This document shows positions 20,153-28,652 of a DNA stretch of 64,000 nucleotides, one piece after another. Location of the stretch: positions 548,667 to 612,666 of the forward strand of contig NZ_KE557306.1 of assembly GCF_000442275.2 (NCBI RefSeq), written 5' to 3'. The DNA comes from Litoreibacter arenae DSM 19593. GTDB taxonomy: Bacteria > Pseudomonadota > Alphaproteobacteria > Rhodobacterales > Rhodobacteraceae. Under the pieces are notes generated by a model, which was not told the DNA's origin, did no database searches, and worked only from the letters and a program-made list of their open reading frames with translations. The position numbers were made by a program, and so were the translations under genes. How positions within the stretch are numbered: the first letter of the stretch is position 1; each line of letters starts with the position of its first letter.

Positions 20153-20608
20153 ATGCTTGATGACGCTGACCGCCGCCTGTTGCGCTATTTGCAATCCGAT
20201 CCGACCGCCCCCGTGTCGGAACTGGCGGAGCGCTGCGCGATGCAACCCGCCACCGCCGCGCGGCGGTTGGAAAAGCTCAGCGCCAAGGGGATACTCAAGG
20301 GGCAACATGCGGTGATCGACTGGACGAAGCTGGGCTTCGCGGTGGAAGTCTCGTTGCGCTTCACCTTGGACAAGACCGCCCCGCGGGCGTTTGACGAGTT
20401 CCAGGACGCTGCGCGGAAAATTCCCGAAGTGATCGCCATCCAGACCTTTCTGGGCCGCGTCGACCTGCGCCTGTCGGTGATCGCCCGCGATATGACGCAT
20501 TACCAAAGCCTCTACCGCAACCAGATCCTGACCCTGCCGCATATCGCGGAACTGGAGCCCTTGATGCATGTGGCCACCATCAAAACCACCGAGACCTTGC
20601 CGATATGA
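20153..20608 (+). CDS. Lrp/AsnC family transcriptional regulator (first of pair)
   Basis: This 151-aa protein has an N-terminal winged helix (LDDADRRLLRYLQSDPT, ELAERCAMQPATAARRLEKL) and a C-terminal RAM ligand-binding domain (from about residue 65). Such proteins form octamers that sense amino acids. It lies divergent to ilvC with 136 bases between the starts, so it may control branched-chain synthesis; this is inference. It overlaps the next regulator by four bases. Confidence 0.88.
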   Translation: MLDDADRRLLRYLQSDPTAPVSELAERCAMQPATAARRLEKLSAKGILKGQHAVIDWTKLGFAVEVSLRFTLDKTAPRAFDEFQDAARKIPEVIAIQTFLGRVDLRLSVIARDMTHYQSLYRNQILTLPHIAELEPLMHVATIKTTETLPI

Positions 20609-21057
20609 GCTGGGATGCGACGGATTTTGCGATCCTGCGGGCGCTTGGGGCGGATGCCACGCTCAGCGCGGGGGCGTTGGGGCGCGATCTGGGCCTCAGC
20701 CAGCCCGCCACATGGCGACGCATCAAGCGGTTGCAGGATGAAGGCGTGCTGGCAGGCCGCCGCGTCGATCTGGATGCGGAGGCCTTGGGGTTCGGGGTCA
20801 CGGTCTTCCTCGGCGTGAAGCTCGCCACCAAGGGGCGCGTCAGTCTGGAAGATTTCGAGCGGGCGGTGACGGCGATCCCCGAGGTGCAAACCGTGCAGCA
20901 TGTGCTGGGTCTCTACGACTACCGCCTGCGCGTCGTCGCCCGCGACCTGTCCGACTTCGAGCGCGTGTTGCGCCGCCGCATTATGACCTTGCCGGGGGTC
21001 GGGGATGTGGAGGCCAATGTGCTGCTGAGCGAGGAACGGTTGGCGGGGCCGTTGTGA
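20605..21057 (+). CDS. Lrp/AsnC family transcriptional regulator (second of pair)
   Basis: This 150-aa Lrp/AsnC protein is translationally coupled to the preceding one by an ATGA overlap, so the two may form mixed oligomers. The helix-turn-helix is SAGALGRDLGLSQPATWRRI and the RAM domain follows (VTVFLGVKLATKG onward). Its last residues LLSEERLAGPL are encoded by a 30-base stretch that is repeated almost exactly 396 bases downstream, beyond an AT-rich insert. Confidence 0.88.
   Translation: MSWDATDFAILRALGADATLSAGALGRDLGLSQPATWRRIKRLQDEGVLAGRRVDLDAEALGFGVTVFLGVKLATKGRVSLEDFERAVTAIPEVQTVQHVLGLYDYRLRVVARDLSDFERVLRRRIMTLPGVGDVEANVLLSEERLAGPL
21022..21051 (+). repeat. 30-bp direct repeat, left copy (3' end of the second Lrp/AsnC gene)
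   Basis: This 30-base stretch encodes LLSEERLAGP at the end of the regulator gene. The right copy at 21418-21447 differs in one base in 30. Similarity stops sharply on both sides, except that both copies run on to a Leu codon and a stop codon (ttg tga here, ctc taa in the right copy). Confidence 0.9.
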
Positions 21058-21115
21058 ACTTGAAACGATCTACGTTCATCATTAGCGTTACGAAAGTACT
21101 AGAAAGAGAATTGCG

Positions 21116-21409
21116 GTGGAGTCTGATGTGGCAGAACTTCTTTTTGAGATTTGGGAGTGCAAGGAAGAAGGCTCTTTTGAATGTAGTATGATTAGTGAAC
21201 AAGCTGACCGTTTACGAAAAAACACAAATCCCAATTCTGTACTTCTCTCAACCTTTTCCGCGAGTTCATATTTGGAATCAGGTCAGAAAAACTATGATTT
21301 TCACGAATATGGGGACTACGATCTAGGCCCTGTTCCTAACCAGTTTTACTCGGAGGAGGAAGCGCTAGAGCAGCAAGAGTATCTCAAAGTTAGGGTTGAT
21401 TGGAAATAG
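21116..21409 (+). CDS. Small hypothetical protein in an AT-rich insert
   Basis: This open frame of 97 aa starts at GTG 21116 (MESDVAELLFEIWECKEEG) or at the in-frame GTG four codons on; no strong ribosome binding site is seen. It is acidic, hydrophilic, has no membrane segment, and I do not recognise it. G+C is about 42 percent against about 62 percent around it. It lies between the two 30-bp repeat copies, with nothing else in 21058-21417, which marks it as the cargo of a small insertion. Confidence 0.5.
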   Translation: MESDVAELLFEIWECKEEGSFECSMISEQADRLRKNTNPNSVLLSTFSASSYLESGQKNYDFHEYGDYDLGPVPNQFYSEEEALEQQEYLKVRVDWK

Positions 21410-21417
21410 CAAGACGA

Positions 21418-21447
21418 CTGCTGAGCGAGGAGCGGTTGGCGGGGCCG
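21418..21447 (+). repeat. 30-bp direct repeat, right copy
   Basis: This copy of the LLSEERLAGP coding stretch is followed by ctc taa. It is not attached to a regulator gene and looks like the original 3' end of the Lrp/AsnC gene, left behind by the insertion, or a duplicate made by it. Confidence 0.9.
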
Positions 21448-21459
21448 CTCTAAGGCGGC

Positions 21460-21504
21460 AAATCCTGTTCGAGGATTTGTGTGCAGACTTTCGATGAAAG
21501 TCTG
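21460..21504. repeat. Two adjacent perfect hairpins in the gap before the aminotransferase gene
   Basis: AAATCCT/AGGATTT (21460-21478, 5-base loop) is followed five bases later by CAGACTTTC/GAAAGTCTG (21484-21504, 3-base loop). Neither is followed by a T run. The rest of 21505-21622 holds no gene; an AGGAGG site precedes the aminotransferase start. The pair could be an extragenic palindromic repeat or an RNA-processing element. Confidence 0.6.
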
Positions 21505-21622
21505 GCCGGCGCGGTTTTCGGCTCCGGCGGGCGAGTAAGACCAGTCGTCGCATCTGAAAAATAGCCCGTGCATCCCCCTGCAATCCCCCCTAATTTCCTT
21601 CTGAAACTCAGGAGGTTTACCC

Positions 21623-22750
21623 ATGTCCGCATTGCTCGAAAACGTCGATCCCGAAGGTCTGCGCGAATTCTCGGTGGTGTTCACCGACCGCTCGCTCAAC
21701 TCCATGTCCGAGAACTTCCAGAAGGTGATGACCGATATCTCGGAGATGCTGAAAGACGTCTACAACGCCCATAGCGTGGCTCTTGTCCCCGGTGGCGGCA
21801 CCTACGGGATGGAGGCCGTGGCCCGCCAGTTTGCCCGCGACCAGCGCGCGTTGGTGGTCCGCAACGGCTGGTTCTCCTACCGCTGGAGCCAGATCATGGA
21901 AGCGGGCGGCCTGCCGTCCGAGGCGACCGTGATGAAGGCCCGCCAGACCGGCAACGACACCCGAGCACCATTCGCGCCGTGCCCGATTGATGAAGTGGTG
22001 GCGCGCATCCTTGAGGAAAAACCTGCCGTGGTGTTTGCGCCGCATGTGGAAACCTCCGCTGGGGTGATCCTGCCCGATGACTACATCAAGGCTATGGCCG
22101 ACGCCGCCCATGAGGTCGGCGCGTTGATGGTGCTGGACTGCATCGCGTCGGGCTGCGTTTGGGTGGATATGAAGGCCACCGGCGTGGACGTGCTGATCTC
22201 CGCCCCGCAGAAGGGCTGGTCGTCAACGCCTTGCGCCGGGATCGTGTGCATGTCGGAGCGGGCGCGCGAGAAGATCGACGAGACCACGTCGGACAGCTTC
22301 TCCATCGACCTGAAAAAGTGGCTGACGATCATGGAAACCTATGAGGGCGGCGGCCACGCCTACCATGCAACCATGCCCACTGACGGGTTGCGGGCGTTCC
22401 GCGACACCATGCTGGAGACCCGCGACTACGGCTTTGAGGAGCTGCGCGAGGCGCAGTGGAAGCTGGGCAACGGCGTGCGTGATATGCTGAAGGCCAAGGG
22501 CATCACTTCGGTTGCCGCTGACGGTTTTGGCGCGCCGGGGGTTGTGGTCAGCTACACGGACGATCCCGATATCCAGAACGGCTCCAAGTTTCTGGCGATT
22601 GGCGTGCAAATTGCCGCCGGTGTGCCTTTGCAATGTGACGAGCCGGACGACTTCCGCACCTTCCGCATCGGGCTGTTCGGTCTCGACAAACTCTATGACG
22701 TCGATGGCACGCTGAAAGCGTTGCAGGAGATCATGGACACGGTGCTTTAA
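21623..22750 (+). CDS. Class V aminotransferase (alanine/serine--glyoxylate aminotransferase-like)
   Basis: This 375-aa PLP enzyme has LVPGGGTYGMEAVARQF (PLP phosphate region), VLDCIASGCVWVDM with the PLP-ring Asp, and ISAPQKGWSSTP with the PLP lysine at K197. The start ATG at 21623 follows a strong AGGAGG site. The fold family includes alanine-glyoxylate, serine-glyoxylate and 2-aminoethylphosphonate aminotransferases; the substrate cannot be fixed by eye. Its stop overlaps the stop of the convergent monooxygenase gene. Confidence 0.8.
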   Translation: MSALLENVDPEGLREFSVVFTDRSLNSMSENFQKVMTDISEMLKDVYNAHSVALVPGGGTYGMEAVARQFARDQRALVVRNGWFSYRWSQIMEAGGLPSEATVMKARQTGNDTRAPFAPCPIDEVVARILEEKPAVVFAPHVETSAGVILPDDYIKAMADAAHEVGALMVLDCIASGCVWVDMKATGVDVLISAPQKGWSSTPCAGIVCMSERAREKIDETTSDSFSIDLKKWLTIMETYEGGGHAYHATMPTDGLRAFRDTMLETRDYGFEELREAQWKLGNGVRDMLKAKGITSVAADGFGAPGVVVSYTDDPDIQNGSKFLAIGVQIAAGVPLQCDEPDDFRTFRIGLFGLDKLYDVDGTLKALQEIMDTVL

Positions 22751-23931
22751 CGCGAGCCAAGCCCGAGTTTCATAAGCGATTTGCGTATCGGGGCGGCGTC
22801 ATGGATCGCCCCGATGCCCGCAGAGCGCAGATCCCTGATCCACGTCGCCCGCGACATGGAGGTGCGGTTCAGCAGGTCGATCCCCGCCACCCGCGCCTTC
22901 ACCGCCAACCGCCGTTTGCGGTCATAGGCGTCGAGCATATCCTTGCTGCCAAGCGGGTGCAGGCGGGCAAGGTCCAGCAGCTCGCTGAGGTCGGTCAGCG
23001 ACATGTTCAGACCCTGCGCCCCGATGGGCGGGGCGACATGGGCGGCCTCCGCGATCAGGGCCACGCGCTCCGCGCTGAAACGGTCGGCAAGCTGGCTGAT
23101 GATCGGCCAGATGGTGCGTTGTGACGCCAGTTTGAGCGGGCCGAACAGGTGGCAGGACCGCTCCGACATCTCCTGGTTGAACGCGTCCTCGGGCAGGTCG
23201 TGGAGGCGCACGGCCTCGGGGCCTTTTTCCATCCACACCACCGCAGAGCTTGGCTTGCCGTCGTAGTCGGGAAGCGGCACCAGTGTAAACGGGCCGCCGG
23301 TCCGGTGGATTTCGGTCGAGACATGGTCGTGCGGGATCGGGTGCGTCACGGCGAACGCCAGTGCCTTCTGCCCGTAGCGCGTTGTTTTTACGCCAATTCC
23401 CATGGAGTCGCGGATCAGCGAGTTGCGCCCGTCCGCAGCGATCACCAGTTGCGCCTCGCGCGTGGTCCCGTCGCTGAGCCAGAGTTTGGCAGAGGCGGAG
23501 CGGGTGAAGATTTTGGTACAGGCGGTGCCGGGCAGGAACTCCACATTCGACAATTCCGCCAGCCGCGCGACAAGCTCGCGCCGGATCAGCCAGTTGGGCA
23601 GGTTCCACCCGAAGGGCAGGTCCGAGATGTCGGAGGCGTTGAAGTCCCGCGTCGCCCGAACCTCGCCGGAGGTCCCACCGGCATCGACGATGCGCATGGT
23701 CTCCAGCCCCATCGCGTGGGAGCTGAGTTTGTGCCAGACCCCCGCCATTTCCAGAACTGCAATGGCGGGTTGCAGGAACGCGGTGGAGCGCAGGTCGGCG
23801 CCGTCCACATCGCGCTCGGTAATGGGCGGGGCGGGGTCAACGCAAGTGACGCTGAAACCCTGACTGCCAAACAGGCAGGCAGCGGTCAGGCCGGCGACGC
23901 CGCCGCCGGAGATGAAAATATCGGTGCTCAT
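22747..23931 (-). CDS. FAD-dependent monooxygenase, UbiH/UbiF/UbiI family
   Basis: This 394-aa flavoprotein starts MSTDIFISGGGVAGLTAACL, a Rossmann GxGxxG FAD fold. It also has VIAADGRNSLIRDSMGI (the DG motif) and ALIAEAAHVAPPIGAQGLN, which matches the GD-type second FAD motif but with Glu-Ala in place of Gly-Asp. Relatives hydroxylate the ubiquinone ring; this is the likely role. The start at 23931 is chosen on the FAD motif. The altered GD motif is worth noting, since the Asp contacts ribityl. Confidence 0.83.
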   Translation of the reverse strand: MSTDIFISGGGVAGLTAACLFGSQGFSVTCVDPAPPITERDVDGADLRSTAFLQPAIAVLEMAGVWHKLSSHAMGLETMRIVDAGGTSGEVRATRDFNASDISDLPFGWNLPNWLIRRELVARLAELSNVEFLPGTACTKIFTRSASAKLWLSDGTTREAQLVIAADGRNSLIRDSMGIGVKTTRYGQKALAFAVTHPIPHDHVSTEIHRTGGPFTLVPLPDYDGKPSSAVVWMEKGPEAVRLHDLPEDAFNQEMSERSCHLFGPLKLASQRTIWPIISQLADRFSAERVALIAEAAHVAPPIGAQGLNMSLTDLSELLDLARLHPLGSKDMLDAYDRKRRLAVKARVAGIDLLNRTSMSRATWIRDLRSAGIGAIHDAAPIRKSLMKLGLGSR

Positions 23932-23969
23932 GAGGTTCAATCTAGGCCGCGTCCACCCGCCCGCCAAGG

Positions 23970-24617
23970 CTAAGGCGCAAGCTGGGTCAGAAAGCCGCGC
24001 AGGTCGTCGGTGTGATGGTGGATGTGGTCATGCTCGGACGGGTCGGGGGCCACATGGACCGTGCGCATCCCCATCGCGTGGGGGATGGCAAGGTTGCGCG
24101 GATCGTCCTCGAACATCGCCGCTTCGCGCGGCTCCAGCCCGTCGGCGGTAAAGACCTGCTCGAACGCGGCGCGGTCGGGTTTGGGGTGGAAGCCCGCGTG
24201 CTCCACACCGTATATCGCATCAAATATGCCCGACAAGCCTCTGGCTTGTATGACATTTTCCGCATAAGGGGCGGTGCCGTTGGTGTAGATGATCTTGCGG
24301 CCCGGCAGCGCGGTGATCGCGGTGCGCAGGTCCGGGTCAGGTGACAGCACGGTGAAGTCTATGTCGTGCACGTCGATCAGATACCCCTCGGGAGCGACAT
24401 TGTGCAGGCGCATCAGCCCTGCCAAGGTCGTCCCGTGTTCGCGCCAGTATTTGGCGCGCAGGCGGTTGGCCTCGTCGCGGTCGACGCCCAGCTCTTTCAT
24501 CACCCAGTCGATCATGCGGCGCTCGATCTGGTCGAAAAGCCGCATTTCAGGCGGGTAGAGCGTGTGGTCGAGGTCGAAGACCCATGTTTGGACATGTGTG
24601 AAATGTTGTTTTGCCAT
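23970..24617 (-). CDS. HAD-family pyrimidine 5'-nucleotidase-like phosphatase
   Basis: This 215-aa protein has VFDLDHTLYPP (nucleophile D15, acid D17), IIYTNGTAPYAENV (motif II), and MFEDDPRNLAIPHAMGM (motif IV). This matches the HAD subgroup of pyrimidine 5'-nucleotidases (SDT1/YjjG-like). The start at 24617 (MAKQHFTHVQTW) was chosen over a much longer open frame because the conserved domain begins there. The Cap1 helical region lies between motifs I and II. Confidence 0.87.
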   Translation of the reverse strand: MAKQHFTHVQTWVFDLDHTLYPPEMRLFDQIERRMIDWVMKELGVDRDEANRLRAKYWREHGTTLAGLMRLHNVAPEGYLIDVHDIDFTVLSPDPDLRTAITALPGRKIIYTNGTAPYAENVIQARGLSGIFDAIYGVEHAGFHPKPDRAAFEQVFTADGLEPREAAMFEDDPRNLAIPHAMGMRTVHVAPDPSEHDHIHHHTDDLRGFLTQLAP

Positions 24618-24719
24618 GTCGGAGAACCTAGCGCAGATGCGGGTTTGCGCAACCTTGAAAGGTTGCGCCATGGCAGGGGGGCGGCTAGCTTGCCGCAACG
24701 AGTTTGAAAGTGGTGAACG

Positions 24720-25370
24720 ATGTCGATTGAAATGCCAGCCGCCAACGATGCTTACGGGCTGATCCTGCATGCGATTGACACAGGCGTCTACAAGCCCGGC
24801 AGCCGTCTGGTGGAAAGCGAGCTGGCGGACCGGTTCGGCGTGTCGCGCACGCCCATCCGCGAGGCATTGCAGCGGCTGGAGACGCAGTCGATGCTGACCC
24901 GTGACGGGCGGTCGCTGATCGTGGCGTCGCTGGATCACAACCAGATGGCGGAGCTTTATATCGTGCGCACCGCGCTGGAGGGTCTGGCGGCGGAGCTGGC
25001 GGCGCAGCACGCGGCGGTCGAGGAGATCAAGGTGCTCTATGCCATGGTCGAGGAGGACCACGCCTTTCTGTCGGACCCGTCAAAGCTGTCGCAAGCCAAC
25101 CGGCGGTTTCACCGGCAAATCCATCTGGCCTCGCACAACCAGTTTCTGGTGCAGCAGCTGGACCTCGTCTACCGCTCCATGGCTCTGCTGGCGACGACCT
25201 CGCTGGCGGCCGAGGGACGCGGCGAAGTGGCGTTGGCCGAGCATCTGGCCATCGTCAAAGCCATCGAGGCGCGCGACGGTGCAGCGGCGTCACAGGCGTT
25301 GCGGGACCATCTGTCCATCGCCTTCCAGACCCGCCTGCGCATCGACGCGGGCGCCATCCCCGCTGATTGA
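24720..25370 (+). CDS. GntR family (FadR/FCD) transcriptional regulator
   Basis: This 216-aa regulator has an N-terminal winged helix (SRLVESELADRFGVSRTPIR followed by EALQRLE) and a C-terminal FCD all-helical effector domain (about 80-210) with the metal-type His residues in RRFHRQIHLASHN. FCD regulators usually sense carboxylic acids. It is divergent from the phosphatase gene. Its last 81 bases overlap the convergent glycosyltransferase gene. Confidence 0.9.
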   Translation: MSIEMPAANDAYGLILHAIDTGVYKPGSRLVESELADRFGVSRTPIREALQRLETQSMLTRDGRSLIVASLDHNQMAELYIVRTALEGLAAELAAQHAAVEEIKVLYAMVEEDHAFLSDPSKLSQANRRFHRQIHLASHNQFLVQQLDLVYRSMALLATTSLAAEGRGEVALAEHLAIVKAIEARDGAAASQALRDHLSIAFQTRLRIDAGAIPAD

Positions 25371-27269
25371 GCCATCCGCCGCTGCACCGCCGAACATGCC
25401 GTGTTCGGTCTTGTCCCAGTAAAACGGGTTGAACAGCAACTCCCCCAAGCCCTTATAGGCGGCAAGCGTGCCGAAGATGAAATAGGCGGGCAAGGTCAGT
25501 ATCCATGCTGAATGCGGGCGCTTGTCCACTTTCGCCGCCGCGACGGCGAAAATCGCAAGCGTTATGATTTCGGCGGCCAGAAAGAACACCGTTGCAGATG
25601 CGACGATAGCAGGCGGCATGGGGTCAAACACGGGATTGGGCCAGTTGAACAGGAAGGTGAGCAGGCTCCACCACAGCACGGGGGCAAGGAAGAACGACAT
25701 CAGGGTGCTGAGAAACAGGATCTGGAAGCCCGCGAATTTCCACGCGCCCAGCTCGCGCCACAAAAGCAGCGGGCGGCGCATGTGGACGCACCACGTCACG
25801 GCATAGCCTTTCAGCCAGCGGGAGCGTTGCTTGACCCATGGCCAGACATGGCTGTTGGCCTCTTCCTGCGTGACGGTCTCGATCATTTCACAGCGATACC
25901 CGCGCCGCGCGAGGCGCATGCCCAGATCGGCGTCCTCGGTCACGTTATGCGCATCCCATGCGCCGATTTTGACCAGTATGTCGCGGCGGAAAAACAGCGT
26001 GGTGCCGCCCAGCGGGATTGCGAGACCCAGCTTTTGCAGGCCGGGCAGCATGACGCGGAACCAGCCTGCGTATTCGAAGAAGAAGCAGCGCGACAGCCAG
26101 TTGGTCCTGGCGTTGTAGAAGCTCAGGATGCCCTGCACGCAGGCCAGATCGGCCCCGCCTTGCGCAAATGCCTTTGCCACGCTGTGCAACTGCCCCGGAT
26201 CGGGCGCGTCTTCGGCGTCATAGACCCCGATGAGGGAGCCGGAGGTGAAGTCCAGCGCGTAGTTCAGCGCCCGCGGCTTGGTCTGCACCCCGCCTTCGGG
26301 CACACGCACGACACGCATCCAGCGGGGCAGTCCGCCTTTGGTCAGGGCCTTTTCAGTGACGCTGTCGCTGGCCTCGACGACCAGACAGATTTCCAGCAAT
26401 TCGCGCGGATAGGACAGGCGCGCGAGGCGCTTGACCAAAGCCCCCGCGATATCTCGCTCGCGGAACAGGGGGACGAGGATCGAGATTTTCGGCAGGCGCA
26501 AGATGGGTTTGGGGCCCTCATCTGGCGGCTTCGGGGAGGTCTTGCGCAAAGCAATCACCGCGCAGGCGGCTTTGAGGGCAGTGTTGAGCGCCAGCGCCAG
26601 CGTCGCGGTGCCGAACACCGCCCAAAGCAGCCACAGTGGCGCATAGACAGCACCACCCACGGAGCCCACCACAAGCGCGGCCAGGATCAGCTGCATCGCG
26701 CGGGTCGACCAGTTGCGGCAGCTGTCTTCAGGCGCGGTGCGCTTTTCCGCCTGCGCGGCCAGGACATCATCATATTGGGCGTGAATCGCGTCCTGCACAT
26801 CGCTGTGCGGGGCTAACACGAACAGCGCATCCGCCAAGGCGGGAGGCAGCTTCAGGCGGATGTTGGGGATACGTTCGGGATGTGCAGTGGCGATGACGAC
26901 CCGCTCCCCCTGCATCCGCCACGGGATGAAGCCCAGTTTCAGACAGTCAGCAGGGGCGAGTTGGGAAAAGAGGCGCGGATCGGGCGGCGACGCGCCGAAA
27001 TTCACCAGATAGGTGTCGTATTGCTTGGCGAGGCAGCGCAGCACGTCCTCCTCCGCGACGAAGCCCTGACAGACCAGAATTTCACCCAGCGGCACGTTCT
27101 GGCGCGCCTGAAGCGCTATTGCGACAAGAAGCTGGTCGGGGGTTAGCAGCCCTTGATCCACCAACTGCTCCCCCAACAGGCTGCGGTTGCTGACAGGTCT
27201 TGCGCGGTAGGATTCACCGGCCTGAGGATGCTCGCCCGAATCCGGCAGCAATTTCAAAGGCGCATTCAT
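25290..27269 (-). CDS. Membrane glycosyltransferase family 2 with N-terminal MshEN domain
   Basis: This 659-aa protein starts with an MshEN (GspE_N) domain at about 30-85: two 24-residue motifs, LLGEQLVDQGLLTPDQLL.. and PLGEILVCQGFVAEEDVL.., separated by exactly five residues (ARQNV), the spacing known for c-di-GMP-binding MshEN. Next are two membrane helices (about 185-235), a GT-A domain with DAEDAPDPGQ, NVTEDADLGM and KQRSRWLKG (the D, D, TED, QxxRW set of processive synthases), then C-terminal membrane helices. It probably polymerises an exopolysaccharide. E. coli NfrB has a similar pairing of domains. The conserved Arg of both MshEN motifs is replaced (L and P). Confidence 0.88.
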   Translation of the reverse strand: MNAPLKLLPDSGEHPQAGESYRARPVSNRSLLGEQLVDQGLLTPDQLLVAIALQARQNVPLGEILVCQGFVAEEDVLRCLAKQYDTYLVNFGASPPDPRLFSQLAPADCLKLGFIPWRMQGERVVIATAHPERIPNIRLKLPPALADALFVLAPHSDVQDAIHAQYDDVLAAQAEKRTAPEDSCRNWSTRAMQLILAALVVGSVGGAVYAPLWLLWAVFGTATLALALNTALKAACAVIALRKTSPKPPDEGPKPILRLPKISILVPLFRERDIAGALVKRLARLSYPRELLEICLVVEASDSVTEKALTKGGLPRWMRVVRVPEGGVQTKPRALNYALDFTSGSLIGVYDAEDAPDPGQLHSVAKAFAQGGADLACVQGILSFYNARTNWLSRCFFFEYAGWFRVMLPGLQKLGLAIPLGGTTLFFRRDILVKIGAWDAHNVTEDADLGMRLARRGYRCEMIETVTQEEANSHVWPWVKQRSRWLKGYAVTWCVHMRRPLLLWRELGAWKFAGFQILFLSTLMSFFLAPVLWWSLLTFLFNWPNPVFDPMPPAIVASATVFFLAAEIITLAIFAVAAAKVDKRPHSAWILTLPAYFIFGTLAAYKGLGELLFNPFYWDKTEHGMFGGAAADGSISGDGARVDAQAGLEGDGQMVPQRL

Positions 27270-27328
27270 CTCTCGGTCTCCGGCGCAGGCTCTGCGTCGG
27301 ACTGTGGAGGATGCAGGTTAAGGGCCGG

Positions 27329-28483
27329 TTAAGCGTCGGCAGTTGCATTGTCGGCCATCGCTGCCGCGAAGCGCTTGAACAGGTAGTAGCTGTCTTGCGG
27401 CCCGGGGGAGGCCTCGGGGTGGTATTGCACCGAGAACACCGGACGGTCGGCCATGCGGATGCCGCAGTTGGAGCCGTCGAACAGCGAGATATGCGTCTCC
27501 AGCACACCTTCGGGCAGGGTCTGGCTGTCCACGGTGAAGCCGTGGTTCATGGAGGTGATCTCGACCTTGCCGGTCTCCATGTCCTTGACCGGGTGGTTTG
27601 CCCCGTGGTGACCGTGGTTCATCTTGACGGTCTTGGCACCAAGGGCCAAAGCCAGAATCTGGTGGCCAAGGCAGATGCCGAACACCGGAATATCCGCCTC
27701 CAGCACGCCCTTGATCGTCGGCACCGCATATTTGCCCGTCGCCGCCGGATCGCCCGGTCCGTTGGACAGGAACACGCCGTCGGGATTGTGGGCCAGCACC
27801 TCTTCCGCGGTGGCGGAGGCGGGCAGGACGGTGACTTCGCAGCCAGCCGAGGCAAGGCAGCGCAGGATGTTGCGTTTCGCGCCATAGTCAATCGCCACGA
27901 CCTTGTGGCCCGGCCCGGTCCGCTTGGTATAACCGTCAGGCCATGCCCAGCGTTGCTCGTCCCATGTGTAGGACTGGGCGCAGGTGACGTCCTTGGCGAG
28001 GTCCAGACCTTCCAGCCCCGCGAAACCACGGGCGGCGGCGACCAGCGCTTCGAGGTCGAAATTGCCGTCTGGGTCATGCGCCATTGCCACATGCGGCGCG
28101 CCTTGGGCGCGGATGGCGCGGGTCAGGCGGCGGGTGTCGACGCCGCCAAGGCCGATGCGGCCGCGCTTGGCCAGCCACTCGGTCAGCTCGCCGGTGGCGC
28201 GCCAGTTGGACGGCTGGGTCGGGTCCCATTTGACCACCATGCCGGCGGCAAAGGGATCGGCGGTTTCGTCATCCTCGTCGGTGACGCCGGTATTACCGAT
28301 ATGGGGGAAGGTGAAGGTCACGATCTGGCCCGCATAGGACGGGTCGGTCATGATTTCCTGATAGCCGGTCATGGCGGTGTTGAAGCATAGCTCTGCGGTG
28401 GTCTGGCCCGTGGCCCCGAAGCCGTGGCCGTAGAACACGGTGCCATCGGCCAGAACAAGACAGGCTGTCGGTTTGGCGGTCAT
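27329..28483 (-). CDS. carA: Carbamoyl-phosphate synthase small subunit
   Basis: This 384-aa glutamine amidotransferase subunit feeds ammonia to CarB for arginine and pyrimidine synthesis. The N-terminal domain starts TACLVLADGTVFYGHGFG. The class I amidotransferase domain has FGICLGHQILALALG (Cys nucleophile) and VQYHPEASPGP (His/Glu). The start at 28483 (MTAKPTACLVL) is chosen on homology over a frame open upstream. yqeY is divergent 170 bases away, an arrangement I recall from related genomes. Confidence 0.96.
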   Translation of the reverse strand: MTAKPTACLVLADGTVFYGHGFGATGQTTAELCFNTAMTGYQEIMTDPSYAGQIVTFTFPHIGNTGVTDEDDETADPFAAGMVVKWDPTQPSNWRATGELTEWLAKRGRIGLGGVDTRRLTRAIRAQGAPHVAMAHDPDGNFDLEALVAAARGFAGLEGLDLAKDVTCAQSYTWDEQRWAWPDGYTKRTGPGHKVVAIDYGAKRNILRCLASAGCEVTVLPASATAEEVLAHNPDGVFLSNGPGDPAATGKYAVPTIKGVLEADIPVFGICLGHQILALALGAKTVKMNHGHHGANHPVKDMETGKVEITSMNHGFTVDSQTLPEGVLETHISLFDGSNCGIRMADRPVFSVQYHPEASPGPQDSYYLFKRFAAAMADNATADA

Positions 28484-28652
28484 GGCGGCTTCTCCCACAA
28501 AGCTGGTGCAAAACTTGGCGATATCTACGGGCGACACTGTCGGTCGTCAACCGCCGTAGACGCCTTTATTTGCAACGCGCAAGCGGGCGGTTGTGGAGCG
28601 GCGGGGTTTTGGGTAAAAGACCCGCTTCAAAAGGTTTCAGGGAAGGCACCTT

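Noticed and set aside
24618..25061. N-terminal extension of the HAD phosphatase
   Set aside because: The frame is open upstream but runs antisense through the GntR gene; the conserved HAD domain starts right after the ATG at 24617.
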